From JAUIIK01 sp041390865 (lineage in GTDB: Bacteria; Chloroflexota; Chloroflexia; Thermomicrobiales; CFX8): a stretch of 64,000 nucleotides of DNA. The notes below the pieces were generated by a model. That model was not told the DNA's origin. It did no database searches and worked only from the letters and a program-made list of their open reading frames with translations. The translations under genes and the position numbers were made by a program. This document shows positions 7,771 through 16,518 of this stretch, in pieces. The DNA is taken from positions 33,286 to 97,285 of the forward strand of contig JAWKPC010000017.1 of NCBI GenBank assembly GCA_041390865.1, read 5' to 3'. Positions within the stretch are counted from its first letter, which is position 1; every line of letters begins with the position of its first letter.

Positions 7771-9567
7771 CTAGGGGACGAGCTCGAGCGATTTCTCGTC
7801 GACGATCTCTGAGGCCATCGCGATGAAGTCGTCCAGCGACTGCGAGCCGAGATCTTCCTCGGTGCGGAGCCTGACCGAAACGGCGCCGGCTTCGGCTTCG
7901 CGGTTTCCGACGATGAGCATGTAGGGGATCTTCTGAAGCTGGGCTTCTCGGATCTTGTGCTGCATGCGTTCATTGCGGCGATCGACGTCGGCGCGCAGGC
8001 CGGCCGCTTCAAGCTTTTTCGCGACCTCATCGGCGTACTCGACGTGCCGGTCTGCGATCGGAATAACGACCGCCTGCACCGGAGCGAGCCAGGCCGGGAA
8101 GGCGCCGCCGTAGTGCTCGATCAACCCGCCAACGAACCGCTCCATCGAGCCCAGGACCGTCCGGTGGACCATGACCGCCCGGTGCCGCTCGCCGTCTTCG
8201 CCGATGTAGTTGACGTCGAAACGCTCCGGCAGGTTGAAGTCGACCTGGATCGTCGGGCCCTGCCAGCCGCGCCCGAGGGAATCGAGCAGCTTGATGTCGA
8301 TCTTCGGTCCGTAGAACGTGCCCTCGCCCGGATCCATCTCATAGGGGAGGTTCAGCTGTTCAACGGCATCGATCAGCGCCTGCGTCGCGCGTTCCCAGAC
8401 CTCGTCGGAGCCGATCGATTGCTCGGGCCGCGTCGAAACGTAGATCTCATACTCGTAGCCAAAGACATTGGCGAAGTAGAGAGCGAGATCGACGACGCCC
8501 TTCACCTCATCGATCAGTTGGTCCGGTCGGCAGAAGATGTGGGCATCGTCCTGGGTGAAGCCGCGAACGCGCAGCATCCCGTGTAGCGCGCCGGAGCGCT
8601 CGTAGCGATAGACCGTGCCGAGCTCGGCGTAGCGGATCGGCAGATCGCGGTAGGAGCGGATCGTCGAGTTGTAGATGTTGATATGTCCCGGACAGTTCAT
8701 CGGCTTGAGGTAGTAGTTCAGGCCGTCGATATCCATCGGTGCATACATGTTCTCTTTGAAGTTCTCGAGGTGGCCGCTCTTCGTGTAGAGCGCTTCCGAA
8801 CCGATGTGCGGCGTGTAGACCAGGTCGTAGCCGCGCTTGAGCTGCTCGTCCGTCTCGAACTCCTCGACGAGATGCCGGACCATGGCCCCCTTCGGGTGCC
8901 AGAGGATCAGGCCGGCGCCGAGTGCATCGTCGACGCTGAAGAGATCCAGCTCCCGGCCGAGCCGCCGGTGATCGCGGCGAAGCGCCTCTTCGCGCCGCTC
9001 GAGATAGTCGTCCAGCTCCTCCTGCGTTCTCCAGGCCGTCCCGTAGATCCGCTGGAGCATCGGCCGGTTCTCATCACCGCGCCAGTAGGCTCCGGCGACG
9101 CTGAGGAGATGGATCGGGCCGATCCTGCTCGTGTCGTCGACATGTGGGCCGCGACAGAGATCGAGGAAATCGCCGTTCTGGTAGGTCGAGATGACGTCGC
9201 CTTCCGGAAGATCGCGAATTAACTCGACCTTGTATTCCTGATCTTTGAACGTATCGAGCGCCTGCTCGCGTGAGATCTCAGCTCGCTGGAATTCTTCTGC
9301 GGCCTTGATATGGGCGCGCATACGCTCCTCGATCTCCTCGAGATCGTCAGGCGTGAGGGTTCTGGGAAGCCCGAAGTCGTAGTAAAAGCCGTCCTCAATC
9401 GCCGGTCCTATGGCGAACTGCGCGTCGGGAAACATTTCGCGGACGGCCTCGGCCATGACATGCGCGGCCGAGTGGCGCATCCTTGCGAGCTCGTACTCTT
9501 CGTCGTTCTCGATGTCGACTTCGATATCCTGCAACTGGTCCTCAACAGCGGCTTGCCCGTCAGCCAT
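7771..9567 (-). CDS. thrS: Threonyl-tRNA synthetase without TGS domain
   Basis: Charges tRNA-Thr. The 598-residue protein starts with a short acidic tail and goes straight into the editing domain (HSAAHVMAEAV near residue 32, then CRGPH). The class II core follows with the zinc-site Cys in MNCPGHI, motif 2 around YRYERSGALHGMLRVRGF, and motif 3 near MERFVGGLIEHY. The C-terminal anticodon-binding domain occupies about 500-598. The usual N-terminal TGS domain of about 60 residues is missing. ATG 9567 follows AGAAGGAG. Expression is probably controlled by the T-box leader at 9764-10005. Confidence 0.95.
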   Translation of the reverse strand: MADGQAAVEDQLQDIEVDIENDEEYELARMRHSAAHVMAEAVREMFPDAQFAIGPAIEDGFYYDFGLPRTLTPDDLEEIEERMRAHIKAAEEFQRAEISREQALDTFKDQEYKVELIRDLPEGDVISTYQNGDFLDLCRGPHVDDTSRIGPIHLLSVAGAYWRGDENRPMLQRIYGTAWRTQEELDDYLERREEALRRDHRRLGRELDLFSVDDALGAGLILWHPKGAMVRHLVEEFETDEQLKRGYDLVYTPHIGSEALYTKSGHLENFKENMYAPMDIDGLNYYLKPMNCPGHINIYNSTIRSYRDLPIRYAELGTVYRYERSGALHGMLRVRGFTQDDAHIFCRPDQLIDEVKGVVDLALYFANVFGYEYEIYVSTRPEQSIGSDEVWERATQALIDAVEQLNLPYEMDPGEGTFYGPKIDIKLLDSLGRGWQGPTIQVDFNLPERFDVNYIGEDGERHRAVMVHRTVLGSMERFVGGLIEHYGGAFPAWLAPVQAVVIPIADRHVEYADEVAKKLEAAGLRADVDRRNERMQHKIREAQLQKIPYMLIVGNREAEAGAVSVRLRTEEDLGSQSLDDFIAMASEIVDEKSLELVP

Positions 9568-9763
9568 GCGTTTCTCCTTCTGTTCGTTTTCGCGTGGTTC
9601 GATTTTCGAGTTTCATCGGGGATTCTTCGGTGCAGCTCCGCCGGCCAGAATCGCTCAGGCAGAGGAGGCCGGTGGCCCATGCGGTATTGTTGCGGTAGAC
9701 GGTCGGCCGGAAATGGTCTCCATAGCCTGGGTTCCTCTCCGATTCATCGACAATTCGGCAAAC

Positions 9764-9792
9764 AAAAAACCACCGCCCTGCAGGGACGGTGG
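9764..9792 (-). terminator. Regulated terminator of the thrS T-box
   Basis: On the minus strand CCACCG and CCC pair with GGG and CGGTGG around loop TGCA (one bulged T), followed by six T (9769-9764). It lies directly downstream of the T-box sequence, as expected for a T-box terminator. About 196 nt separate it from the thrS ATG, which is longer than usual. Confidence 0.85.
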
Positions 9793-10005
9793 ATGACTGA
9801 TGATCCAACGTGGTTCCACCCCGATTCCAGCAACCTTGCGGCTGCTGCTCAGGCGCCTGCTAACGGAGGCGAACCGGGCTCGCTAGTGACACGTCGCGTT
9901 CACGAACCTGCTCACGGGAGGTCATCGAAAGCTTGCAACCTACAGATCTTCCAGCCGATGAATCTGTATCTCTGGTGGGCAATGCAGACGATGGTGGCCC
10001 GGTCG
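9764..10005 (-). ncRNA. T-box riboswitch leader of thrS
   Basis: T-box RNAs sense uncharged tRNA and control readthrough of a terminator. On the minus strand the conserved T-box sequence GGGGTGGAACCACG is present (plus 9812-9825). Just upstream is a perfect 8-bp stem III capped by GCAA (plus about 9833-9852). A long-range pairing CGACCGGGC (10005-9997) with GCCCGGTTC (9879-9871) could form the base of stem I. Near the 3' base of stem I, ACT (9887-9885) followed by A is a possible threonine specifier, but this is tentative. The downstream gene is thrS, which fits. Confidence 0.85.
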
Positions 10006-10027
10006 TTGCGGTCGAGATATGGAATTC

Positions 10028-10104
<77 letters not shown>

Positions 10105-10171
10105 TCACCGTAACCGGTAGGATAACACGCATCCGGCGAAGGAACAACACCCCGGAATGACGCCAAACCGG

Positions 10172-10798
10172 CTAACGGTCCTGTGCTTCGCGGCGTAGTC
10201 CGTCGAGCATCGATTCCGACAGCTGCAAGAGACTGTAGAGTGTCTGAAAGGTCGAGGATGCCACGATCTCATGATGCGGCGTGTCGTCTCGCTCGGCGTT
10301 GCGAAGGACGTATCTCGCCTCGTCGATACCTTCAACAGCACGATCGATCCAGGACGCTTCTTCCGCGTGAAAGGCGTTCCAGTGGGCCTCCCGCACTCCG
10401 AGGAGCGCGGCTGACGAGCGCTCGATCGTCGCCCGAACCCGGGTCCAGGCGTTGGGATCGTATGTCTCGAACAGCGGCTCGATCTGTGAGTTCCAGCGAT
10501 TCTGGTACAGGAGCGCCCGGGTGAATTTCGCGTCGTACGCGGCCGGAACCGCATTCGGATACAGGTACTGGTCGGCTCGATACTTCGGCGGCAGATCGGC
10601 GTCGGTGCGAGCTTCCCATGCTTCCGTCCAGCCGGGTTTCAGCAACGTCGCGGTTTCAACAATCGTCTGGATGACGTTGAACAGCTCATCGAAGGCTTCG
10701 ACCCGATTCTGGTCGGGCTTCTTCTCACGCCGGAACAGGAAGCGTCCGGCCGTTGTCTGGATGATCATCGCGAGCAGGAAATTGGCGCGGAACAGCAC
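10172..10798 (-). CDS. Hypothetical protein, 208 residues
   Basis: I do not recognise this family. The frame is open further upstream, but GTG 10798 is preceded by GGGAGG with 8-bp spacing and begins 31 bp after the RNase H-like stop, so a separate gene is likely. The N-terminus (VLFRANFLLAMIIQTTAGRF) is hydrophobic and amphipathic. The rest is predicted mostly helical, with many Trp, Arg and Glu residues and a segment ERDDTPHHEIVASSTFQT near 160-180. It is probably the last gene of the EF-G-like/RNase H operon. No catalytic motif is evident. Confidence 0.6.
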   Translation of the reverse strand: MLFRANFLLAMIIQTTAGRFLFRREKKPDQNRVEAFDELFNVIQTIVETATLLKPGWTEAWEARTDADLPPKYRADQYLYPNAVPAAYDAKFTRALLYQNRWNSQIEPLFETYDPNAWTRVRATIERSSAALLGVREAHWNAFHAEEASWIDRAVEGIDEARYVLRNAERDDTPHHEIVASSTFQTLYSLLQLSESMLDGLRREAQDR

Positions 10799-10829
10799 GT
10801 GCCAGCCCTCCCAGGTCGTTCTGAATACG

Positions 10830-11405
10830 TCAGTGGCCGAGAATGCGGACCGATTCGGAGCGAGGATGCCAGACGACGTCGAATCGTGCGAATTGATCGA
10901 GCAACTCGCAGGCCGATTCTCGGAGTTCCCGCAAGTGCGATTTCTTGATCTTCCAGGTCTCGTTGATCTGGTTGACGACGAGCTGGGAGTCGGAGCGTAC
11001 TTCGATCGCGAGATTCGAGATGTCCAGATCGAGCGCATGGCAATCGAAGATGATCGCTCGAAGCCCGGCAATCATCGACTGGTATTCAGCCTCGTTATTC
11101 GTCGTGACGCCAGGGTATTCGACGCCGGTGGGCCATCGAACGACAACGCCTTTGTAGGTAAAGCTGCCGTAGCCCTGGCCCGGGTTCCCGCGAGAGCCGC
11201 CATCGAATATCAGGACAACGTCGTGCCTCCGGCTTGCCTGTTTCCCGGGCGCGGGCCCGGTTGGATGGTCGCTCGAGACGATCCAACCCGAGCCCGCGGC
11301 AATCGCAGCCGACAGTTCTTCGAATGTCTTTGACGTGCTAGACGAGGGCTTCCTCCCGCTCCTTGCGAGCCGAGACGATCGATTCGACGAGGTGCGGCGG
11401 CACAT
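10830..11405 (-). CDS. RNase HI-like protein with unclear start and truncated C-terminus
   Basis: RNase HI cuts the RNA of RNA-DNA hybrids using four acidic residues. Three are clear: Asp in LIFDGGSRGNPGQGYG, Glu in TTNNEAEYQSMIAGLRA, and Asp in EVRSDSQLVVNQINE. The fourth, normally Asp in a REEN..AD-like motif, is missing: the frame ends WHPRSESVRILGH. Reading on in the neighbouring frame gives NRSAFSATDVF, so a small indel is possible. No ATG, GTG or TTG lies in frame between the EF-G stop and the domain. The nearest is ATG 11405 inside the EF-G gene; a rare CTG or ATT start is an alternative. Confidence 0.7.
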   Translation of the reverse strand: MCRRTSSNRSSRLARSGRKPSSSTSKTFEELSAAIAAGSGWIVSSDHPTGPAPGKQASRRHDVVLIFDGGSRGNPGQGYGSFTYKGVVVRWPTGVEYPGVTTNNEAEYQSMIAGLRAIIFDCHALDLDISNLAIEVRSDSQLVVNQINETWKIKKSHLRELRESACELLDQFARFDVVWHPRSESVRILGH

Positions 11406-13416
11406 GGTCGTAGTGCGAGAACTCGGTCGTGAACGTGCCGCGTCCCTGGGTAATCGACCGGAGATCCGTTGCATAGCGCTGGATCTCGGCTGCCGGGACC
11501 GAAGCTTCGATCGTCGTATAGCCGTTCTCACCCGGCACCATGCCGGTCACGTGAGCGCGTTTGCTCGTGAGATCGCTCATGACGTCGCCGGTATAGCTTT
11601 CGGGAATCGTCACTGCCAGCGTGTTCACCGGCTCCAGGAGCACGGGCGTTGCCAGCTCCTGAGCGCGTTTGAACGCCTGCGACGCAGCCAGCTTGAATGC
11701 CATCTCGGACGAGTCCACCGAGTGGTACGAACCGTCGGTGAGCGTGACTTTGATATTCGTGACCGGGAAGCCGGCCAGGACGCCTTCCTCGAGTGCTTCG
11801 GTGACGCCTTTCTCGACGGCCGGGATGTAGTTGCGCGGTACCGAACCACCGAAGATCGTCTCCTCGAATTCGAAACCGTCGGCGATCGGTTCGATCGACA
11901 GATAGACGTGGCCGTATTGGCCGTGGCCGCCGGTCTGCTTTTTGTGCTTGTACTCGACACCCTGAACCGCCTTCGTGACCGTCTCGCGGTAGGGCACGCT
12001 CGGCAGCTCGAAGTCGACGTTGACGCCGAACTTGCGGGCGACCTTCTCGAGCGCGATCTGGACGTGCGACTCGCCGAGTCCGGTCAGGATCGTCTCACCG
12101 GATGCGACGGAGCGTGTGACCGAAATGGTCGGGTCTTCCTCAGCGAGCCGGGTGAGCGCCTGGCCCATCTTGTCCAGGTCGGCTTTAGTACGGGGCGAGA
12201 CTGCAGCCGCAAACAGTGGAGCGGGGAAGTCGATTGGCGGTAGCGTGACTTTGCGTGATGGGTCGCAGAGGGTATTGCCAGTATGCGTGTGAACCAGCTT
12301 GGCGACGGCGCCGATATCGCCGGCCATCAGCTTGTCGGCGTTGATCTGGTCCTTACCCCGCAGGACGAAGACCTGACCGAGCCGCTCATCCTCGTCCTCA
12401 TTCACATTCAGAAGATGACTATCGGAGCTGATCGTGCCCGAGACGACCCGGAAATAGCTGAGCTTGCCGACGAACGGGTCGGCGATCGTCTTCCAGACGA
12501 ACATGACCGCCGGATCGTTCTCGTTCGGCAAGAGTTCGACTTCATCGCCGGACTCGTCGGTCGCGGTCATCGCTCCCGGCGCCGGTGCAATGGCGACGAG
12601 CGCGTCCATGAGCAGCTTGACGCCTCGGTTGGTCGATGCGGCAGTGATGAACACCGGCACGATGTCCCCCGCTACGACCGCGTTCCGCAGACCTTCCTGA
12701 AGTTCCTCGAGGGTTATTTCCTCATCTTCGAGGTACTTCATCATGAGATCTTCGTCGTTCTCGGCGATCGACTCGACAAGTTCAAGGCGGTAAGTCTCGG
12801 CCTCGTCGAGCAGTTCAGTCGGGACGTCGGTCTCCGTCGCCGAACCGCTATTGTCGTCGGCAAAGGTGATGGCCTTCATCGCCAGGAGATCGACCACGCC
12901 TTTAAATGCCGATTCTTCGCCGATCGGGATGTAGAGCGGTGCGACGGCGCTACCGAAGACCGACTGAGCCGACGCGAGTGAATTGGCGAAGCTCGCGTTT
13001 TCACGATCGATCTTGTTGATGACGAGGATCTTCGGGAGGTTTCGCTCTTCGGCGTAGCGCCAGGCATATTCGGTGCCGACCTCCACTCCGGACGACGCGT
13101 CGAGCAAGATGGCGGCGCAATCGACCGCTGCTGCGGCCGAGATGACTTCGCCGGCGAAGTCCGCGTTCCCGGGTGTGTCGTCGATGTTGAGCTTATGGTC
13201 GTCCCTCTCGACCGGCACCAGCGAGCTGTTGATCGACATTCCCCGCTTGGCTTCTTCAGGATCCCAGTCGGAGGTCGTATTGCCGTCCTCGACGCGGCCG
13301 AGCCTCGAAATCGCACCGGAGGAATACAGCATCGCTTCCGCCAATGACGTTTTTCCCGCGCCACCGTGGGCCATTAATCCGATATTCCGGATTTTCGCTG
13401 CTGTATAGGATTTCAT
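11338..13416 (-). CDS. EF-G-like translational GTPase (EF-G2 type paralogue)
   Basis: The 692-residue protein has the five-domain EF-G layout. The G1 loop is AHGGAGKTSL (residues 16-25) instead of the canonical AHIDAGKTT. Switch I reads RGMSINSS, G3 is DTPGNADF (79-86) and G4 is NKID (133-136). Canonical EF-G has DTPGHVDF, and that His activates water for GTP hydrolysis; here it is Asn 83. This places it with divergent EF-G paralogues rather than the main fusA, which should lie elsewhere in the genome. ATG 13416 follows AGGAGGG. The RNase H-like gene follows on the same strand. Confidence 0.88.
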   Translation of the reverse strand: MKSYTAAKIRNIGLMAHGGAGKTSLAEAMLYSSGAISRLGRVEDGNTTSDWDPEEAKRGMSINSSLVPVERDDHKLNIDDTPGNADFAGEVISAAAAVDCAAILLDASSGVEVGTEYAWRYAEERNLPKILVINKIDRENASFANSLASAQSVFGSAVAPLYIPIGEESAFKGVVDLLAMKAITFADDNSGSATETDVPTELLDEAETYRLELVESIAENDEDLMMKYLEDEEITLEELQEGLRNAVVAGDIVPVFITAASTNRGVKLLMDALVAIAPAPGAMTATDESGDEVELLPNENDPAVMFVWKTIADPFVGKLSYFRVVSGTISSDSHLLNVNEDEDERLGQVFVLRGKDQINADKLMAGDIGAVAKLVHTHTGNTLCDPSRKVTLPPIDFPAPLFAAAVSPRTKADLDKMGQALTRLAEEDPTISVTRSVASGETILTGLGESHVQIALEKVARKFGVNVDFELPSVPYRETVTKAVQGVEYKHKKQTGGHGQYGHVYLSIEPIADGFEFEETIFGGSVPRNYIPAVEKGVTEALEEGVLAGFPVTNIKVTLTDGSYHSVDSSEMAFKLAASQAFKRAQELATPVLLEPVNTLAVTIPESYTGDVMSDLTSKRAHVTGMVPGENGYTTIEASVPAAEIQRYATDLRSITQGRGTFTTEFSHYDHVPPHLVESIVSARKEREEALV

Positions 13417-13621
13417 CTAGATACCCTCCTGCCTGCACGATAGTGAACGATTGTCACTCGCGGTTCGGCGATGTGGCGAATGCGGGGCTACGGATATGCA
13501 AAAGCCGCCCGACAAAGGCTCCGCAGGTAATGCACTCGCAATCAACCGAGATGGTGCCCGGGATAGCACTTCGCGCGATTATATCCGACATGTTAGACGA
13601 CTGTTACGATCTTGGCGACGT

Positions 13622-14764
13622 TCAGACGAGTACTTCATCCAGCGTCAATCGAATCTCGTTTCGGACTTCGGCGGAGGGGTCGCTCCGGAGGCGAGATTCG
13701 AGAATCGCCCGGGCTTCGCTTCCCGTGAGCTGCCCGAGGCCCCATGCAGCGTGGGAGCGCGCCAGAGGCTCGTCGTGCCGGGAGAGCATGTCGCGAAGGA
13801 TCGGTTCGGCTCGTGAATCGCCGGAGTTTCCGAGCGCGACGGCAGCGTTACGTGCCAGGCCGCGTCGCTTCGCCCGGGTGACGGCAGTGCCGGCGAAGAC
13901 CTCGACGTAGCGATCGTGGTCCATCGTCGCGAGGAGCTCGAGCGACGGAAAGACGTTGTCGATCGATGCCGGCGCGAAGTCGGGATCTTCCAGGATCTGC
14001 GCCGCTCCAGTGTATGGACAGACATCCTGGCAGACATCGCATCCAAAGACCCAGTTGCCCATCTTCGGCCGCAGTTCCCGGGGAATAGGTCCTTTCTCTT
14101 CGATCGTGAGGTAGCTGATGCACTTTGGCGCGTCGATCCTGTATGGCTCGACGATCGCCCCGGTCGGGCAGCGGTCGATACAGATGCTGCATCGCCCGCA
14201 GTTCCTGTCGAGCGGCACATCCGGCAGGAGATCGATGTCCAGGTAGAGCTCGCCAAGCATCACCCAGCTGCCGTGGCCGGGTACGATGATCATGCTGTTC
14301 TTCCCGAACCAGCCCGCTCCCGACCGGGCGGCTATGGCGCGGTCGAATGATCGGGCGGTGTCGGAAAGCGTCCGCGCCTCGAGATCCCTTCCGACGGATT
14401 CCGACAGCATTCCGACCAGATACTCCATGCGCTTTCGCAATGTCTTGTGATAATCCCGGCCCCAGGCATACCTGGCTATTCGCCCTCGCAAAATCCCGTC
14501 GTCGGGAGGCTCCCTGCGCCCACTCCAGAAGGGCGCGCCGACGGAGACGATTGACCTGACGGAGCCGTGCAACGTGCGAGGGTCGGCAGATTCCTCGGCT
14601 CGCTGCTTTGTGAACCAGTCCATCCCGGCCGTGTGGCCTCGGTCGATGTGATCCATGATGAATTCCCGTTCCTGCTCGAACGGCGCGGGCCGGGCGACGC
14701 CTGCAACCCGTAGGCCGGCCTGTGCGGCCATCTCGGATAGTTTGGAACGGCTCAGCTCAGGCAC
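13622..14764 (-). CDS. queG: Epoxyqueuosine reductase QueG
   Basis: Catalyses the last step of queuosine biosynthesis, reducing epoxyqueuosine in tRNA using cobalamin and two 4Fe-4S clusters. The 380-residue protein has cluster ligands C189, C192, C195, C199 and C215, C242, C245, C249 (CGRCSICIDRCPTG and GCDVCQDVCPY) and a catalytic-type Asp 135 in SDTAR. Residues after about 290 form HEAT-like repeats, as in longer QueG proteins. The GTG start at 14764 lies inside the end of the PfkB kinase gene (8-bp overlap) behind AGGGA, so the two are translationally coupled. Confidence 0.93.
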   Translation of the reverse strand: MPELSRSKLSEMAAQAGLRVAGVARPAPFEQEREFIMDHIDRGHTAGMDWFTKQRAEESADPRTLHGSVRSIVSVGAPFWSGRREPPDDGILRGRIARYAWGRDYHKTLRKRMEYLVGMLSESVGRDLEARTLSDTARSFDRAIAARSGAGWFGKNSMIIVPGHGSWVMLGELYLDIDLLPDVPLDRNCGRCSICIDRCPTGAIVEPYRIDAPKCISYLTIEEKGPIPRELRPKMGNWVFGCDVCQDVCPYTGAAQILEDPDFAPASIDNVFPSLELLATMDHDRYVEVFAGTAVTRAKRRGLARNAAVALGNSGDSRAEPILRDMLSRHDEPLARSHAAWGLGQLTGSEARAILESRLRSDPSAEVRNEIRLTLDEVLV

Positions 14765-15710
14765 GGTCGTCCCTCAGGAGGAATGTAGCCAGCGCATGCT
14801 CGACAGCCTCCCGGTCGGGCAAACCGGCCCGGGCCCCCATCTCCGTACAAGCAAGCCCGCCGATCACGTTGCCTCGTTTCAGGATTCCGGCGTCATCGAG
14901 TCCATCGAGCAAGCCCCAGATGCAACCGGCGCTGAAAGCGTCTCCGGCTCCCGTCGTATCGACCGCGTCGATGCGAAACGCGGGCATCCGCGTCACTTCC
15001 GTTGCCCGGATCGCCAGCGACCCCTCGTGGCCGAGGCTGATCAGGAGCAGCTCGCAGGCGTTGCCGAGCATTTCCCGCTGGGCGATGGTGATTGCCGCTT
15101 CCAGATTGTCCGCGCCGGTGAGCGCCAGGAACTCCCGGCGGTTGCCGAAGATGACATCGTGCTCGATGGCCTGGCGCCAGCCGTCGTCGCGCGGCATGTC
15201 GACCAGATAGATCATCGTCCCGATGAGCCGCGTGCGAGGGCTGAGATGTGCCGGCAGATCGAGCCAGAACTGCCGCAGACGGGCATCGTCGACGTCGAGC
15301 AGGACCCAGCGGTGGTCGAGGATCGCGTTGACCGGAAACTGCTCTCCGGCCGCGGGCCTCGCTCCCTGGATCCAGAAGATAGTTCGATCCAACTCGTCGC
15401 CGGAGCCGGAAATCACGATCACCGATCGATCGGTCGGGGCGTCGCTCCGCTTCCGGATCGCGGATACATCGCATCCCGCGTCGGCCAGAGACTGGATGAT
15501 CGCCTCGCCGTATTCGTCGTCGCCGACACAAGATGCCAGCATAGGTTCGAGACCGAGAAGCCCGAGCGCGGCGCAGGTGTTCGACGTCGTTCCACCTGCC
15601 TGCTCGAACTCGGACGTCACGATCGTGTATTCGCCCGGCCCCGGGTAGTGTGCGCTGACAAGAAAATGATCCCAGGCACACATGCCGACTGCCGCCAAAC
15701 CGTTCTTCAC
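14757..15710 (-). CDS. PfkB-family carbohydrate/nucleoside kinase
   Basis: Ribokinase-fold kinase of 317 residues. The N-terminal GG motif (QAGGTTSNTCAALGLLG, about 38-54) and the C-terminal signature DTTGAGDAFSAG (251-262, catalytic Asp 257) are intact. Substrate cannot be told from sequence; the family includes ribokinase, fructokinase, 2-keto-3-deoxygluconate kinase and nucleoside kinases. GTG 15710 follows GGAAGG. It overlaps queG by 8 bp, but no metabolic link to queuosine is evident. It is divergent to the two-component operon starting at 15829. Confidence 0.9.
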   Translation of the reverse strand: MKNGLAAVGMCAWDHFLVSAHYPGPGEYTIVTSEFEQAGGTTSNTCAALGLLGLEPMLASCVGDDEYGEAIIQSLADAGCDVSAIRKRSDAPTDRSVIVISGSGDELDRTIFWIQGARPAAGEQFPVNAILDHRWVLLDVDDARLRQFWLDLPAHLSPRTRLIGTMIYLVDMPRDDGWRQAIEHDVIFGNRREFLALTGADNLEAAITIAQREMLGNACELLLISLGHEGSLAIRATEVTRMPAFRIDAVDTTGAGDAFSAGCIWGLLDGLDDAGILKRGNVIGGLACTEMGARAGLPDREAVEHALATFLLRDDRA

Positions 15711-15828
15711 CTGGATCGACCTTCCGAATACTCAAACGATTGTTGCCGATTTGCCGCGTCGGAATCTCCAGATCGGGCACGTCAGCCCGGGCGGAACGTA
15801 GAATGGTGATAGGAAGGATAATGCTGCG

Positions 15829-16518
15829 ATGAGCAATGCGACGGTCCTTGTTGTCGAAGACGAGAAGAATCTTGCGGAAGCGCTAAAGTTCAACCTCGAA
15901 CGGCAAGGCTACCAGGTCGTTGTCGAGCACGAGGGCCACGGCGCGATTCAACGCATCTCCGACGATCCTCCGAATCTCGTGATTCTCGATGTGATGCTGC
16001 CCGGTCTCGACGGTTTCGAGGTCTGCCGGCGCGTGCGCACTCGCTCAAGTGTGCCAATCATGATGCTCACGGCGCGCGGCGAGGAAGTCGACCGCGTGCT
16101 CGGGCTCGAGATTGGCGCCGATGATTACATCACGAAACCATTCAGCCTGAGAGAGCTCCAGGCGCGGGTCCGGGCGCTGCTGCGGCGCGGTGCCGGCGAG
16201 GTTCTGTCTCCAATGACGTCCATCGTCGAATCCGGGAATCTGAGGATTTCGCCCGAAGCGCGACGCATCTGGCTGGACGGCAGCGAACTTTCACTCAGGC
16301 CGCGGGAGTTCGACCTGCTGGCGTTCTTTGTCCGGAACAAGGGATTGGCTCTTTCACGCCGCCAACTGCTCGACGGCGCCTGGGGCAGCGACTACGTCGG
16401 AGACGAGCGTACAGTCGACGTCCATGTCCGGGCTCTCCGGGAAGCCGTCGAGGTCGATCCGTCCTCACCGGAGCGCATCGTGACCGTTCGGGGAGTCGGC
16501 TACCGCTTCGAAGAATAG
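15829..16518 (+). CDS. OmpR/PhoB-family response regulator
   Basis: Two-component transcription factor of 229 residues. The receiver domain (1-120) has acidic pocket E10/D11, phospho-acceptor D54 in VILDVMLPG, and the conserved Lys in ITKPF. The winged-helix trans_reg_C domain (about 135-229) contains LSLRPREFDLLAFFV and the terminal VRGVGYRFE. GGAAGGATAA lies upstream of ATG. The stop codon is immediately followed by the GTG of the partner histidine kinase. PhoB is a plausible identity but no pho genes are nearby. Confidence 0.93.
   Translation: MSNATVLVVEDEKNLAEALKFNLERQGYQVVVEHEGHGAIQRISDDPPNLVILDVMLPGLDGFEVCRRVRTRSSVPIMMLTARGEEVDRVLGLEIGADDYITKPFSLRELQARVRALLRRGAGEVLSPMTSIVESGNLRISPEARRIWLDGSELSLRPREFDLLAFFVRNKGLALSRRQLLDGAWGSDYVGDERTVDVHVRALREAVEVDPSSPERIVTVRGVGYRFEE

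Noticed and set aside
9655..9723. 22-codon minus-strand frame with three Thr between the T-box terminator and thrS
   Set aside because: Threonine content is not striking and there is no attenuator downstream; a leader peptide is not needed given the T-box.
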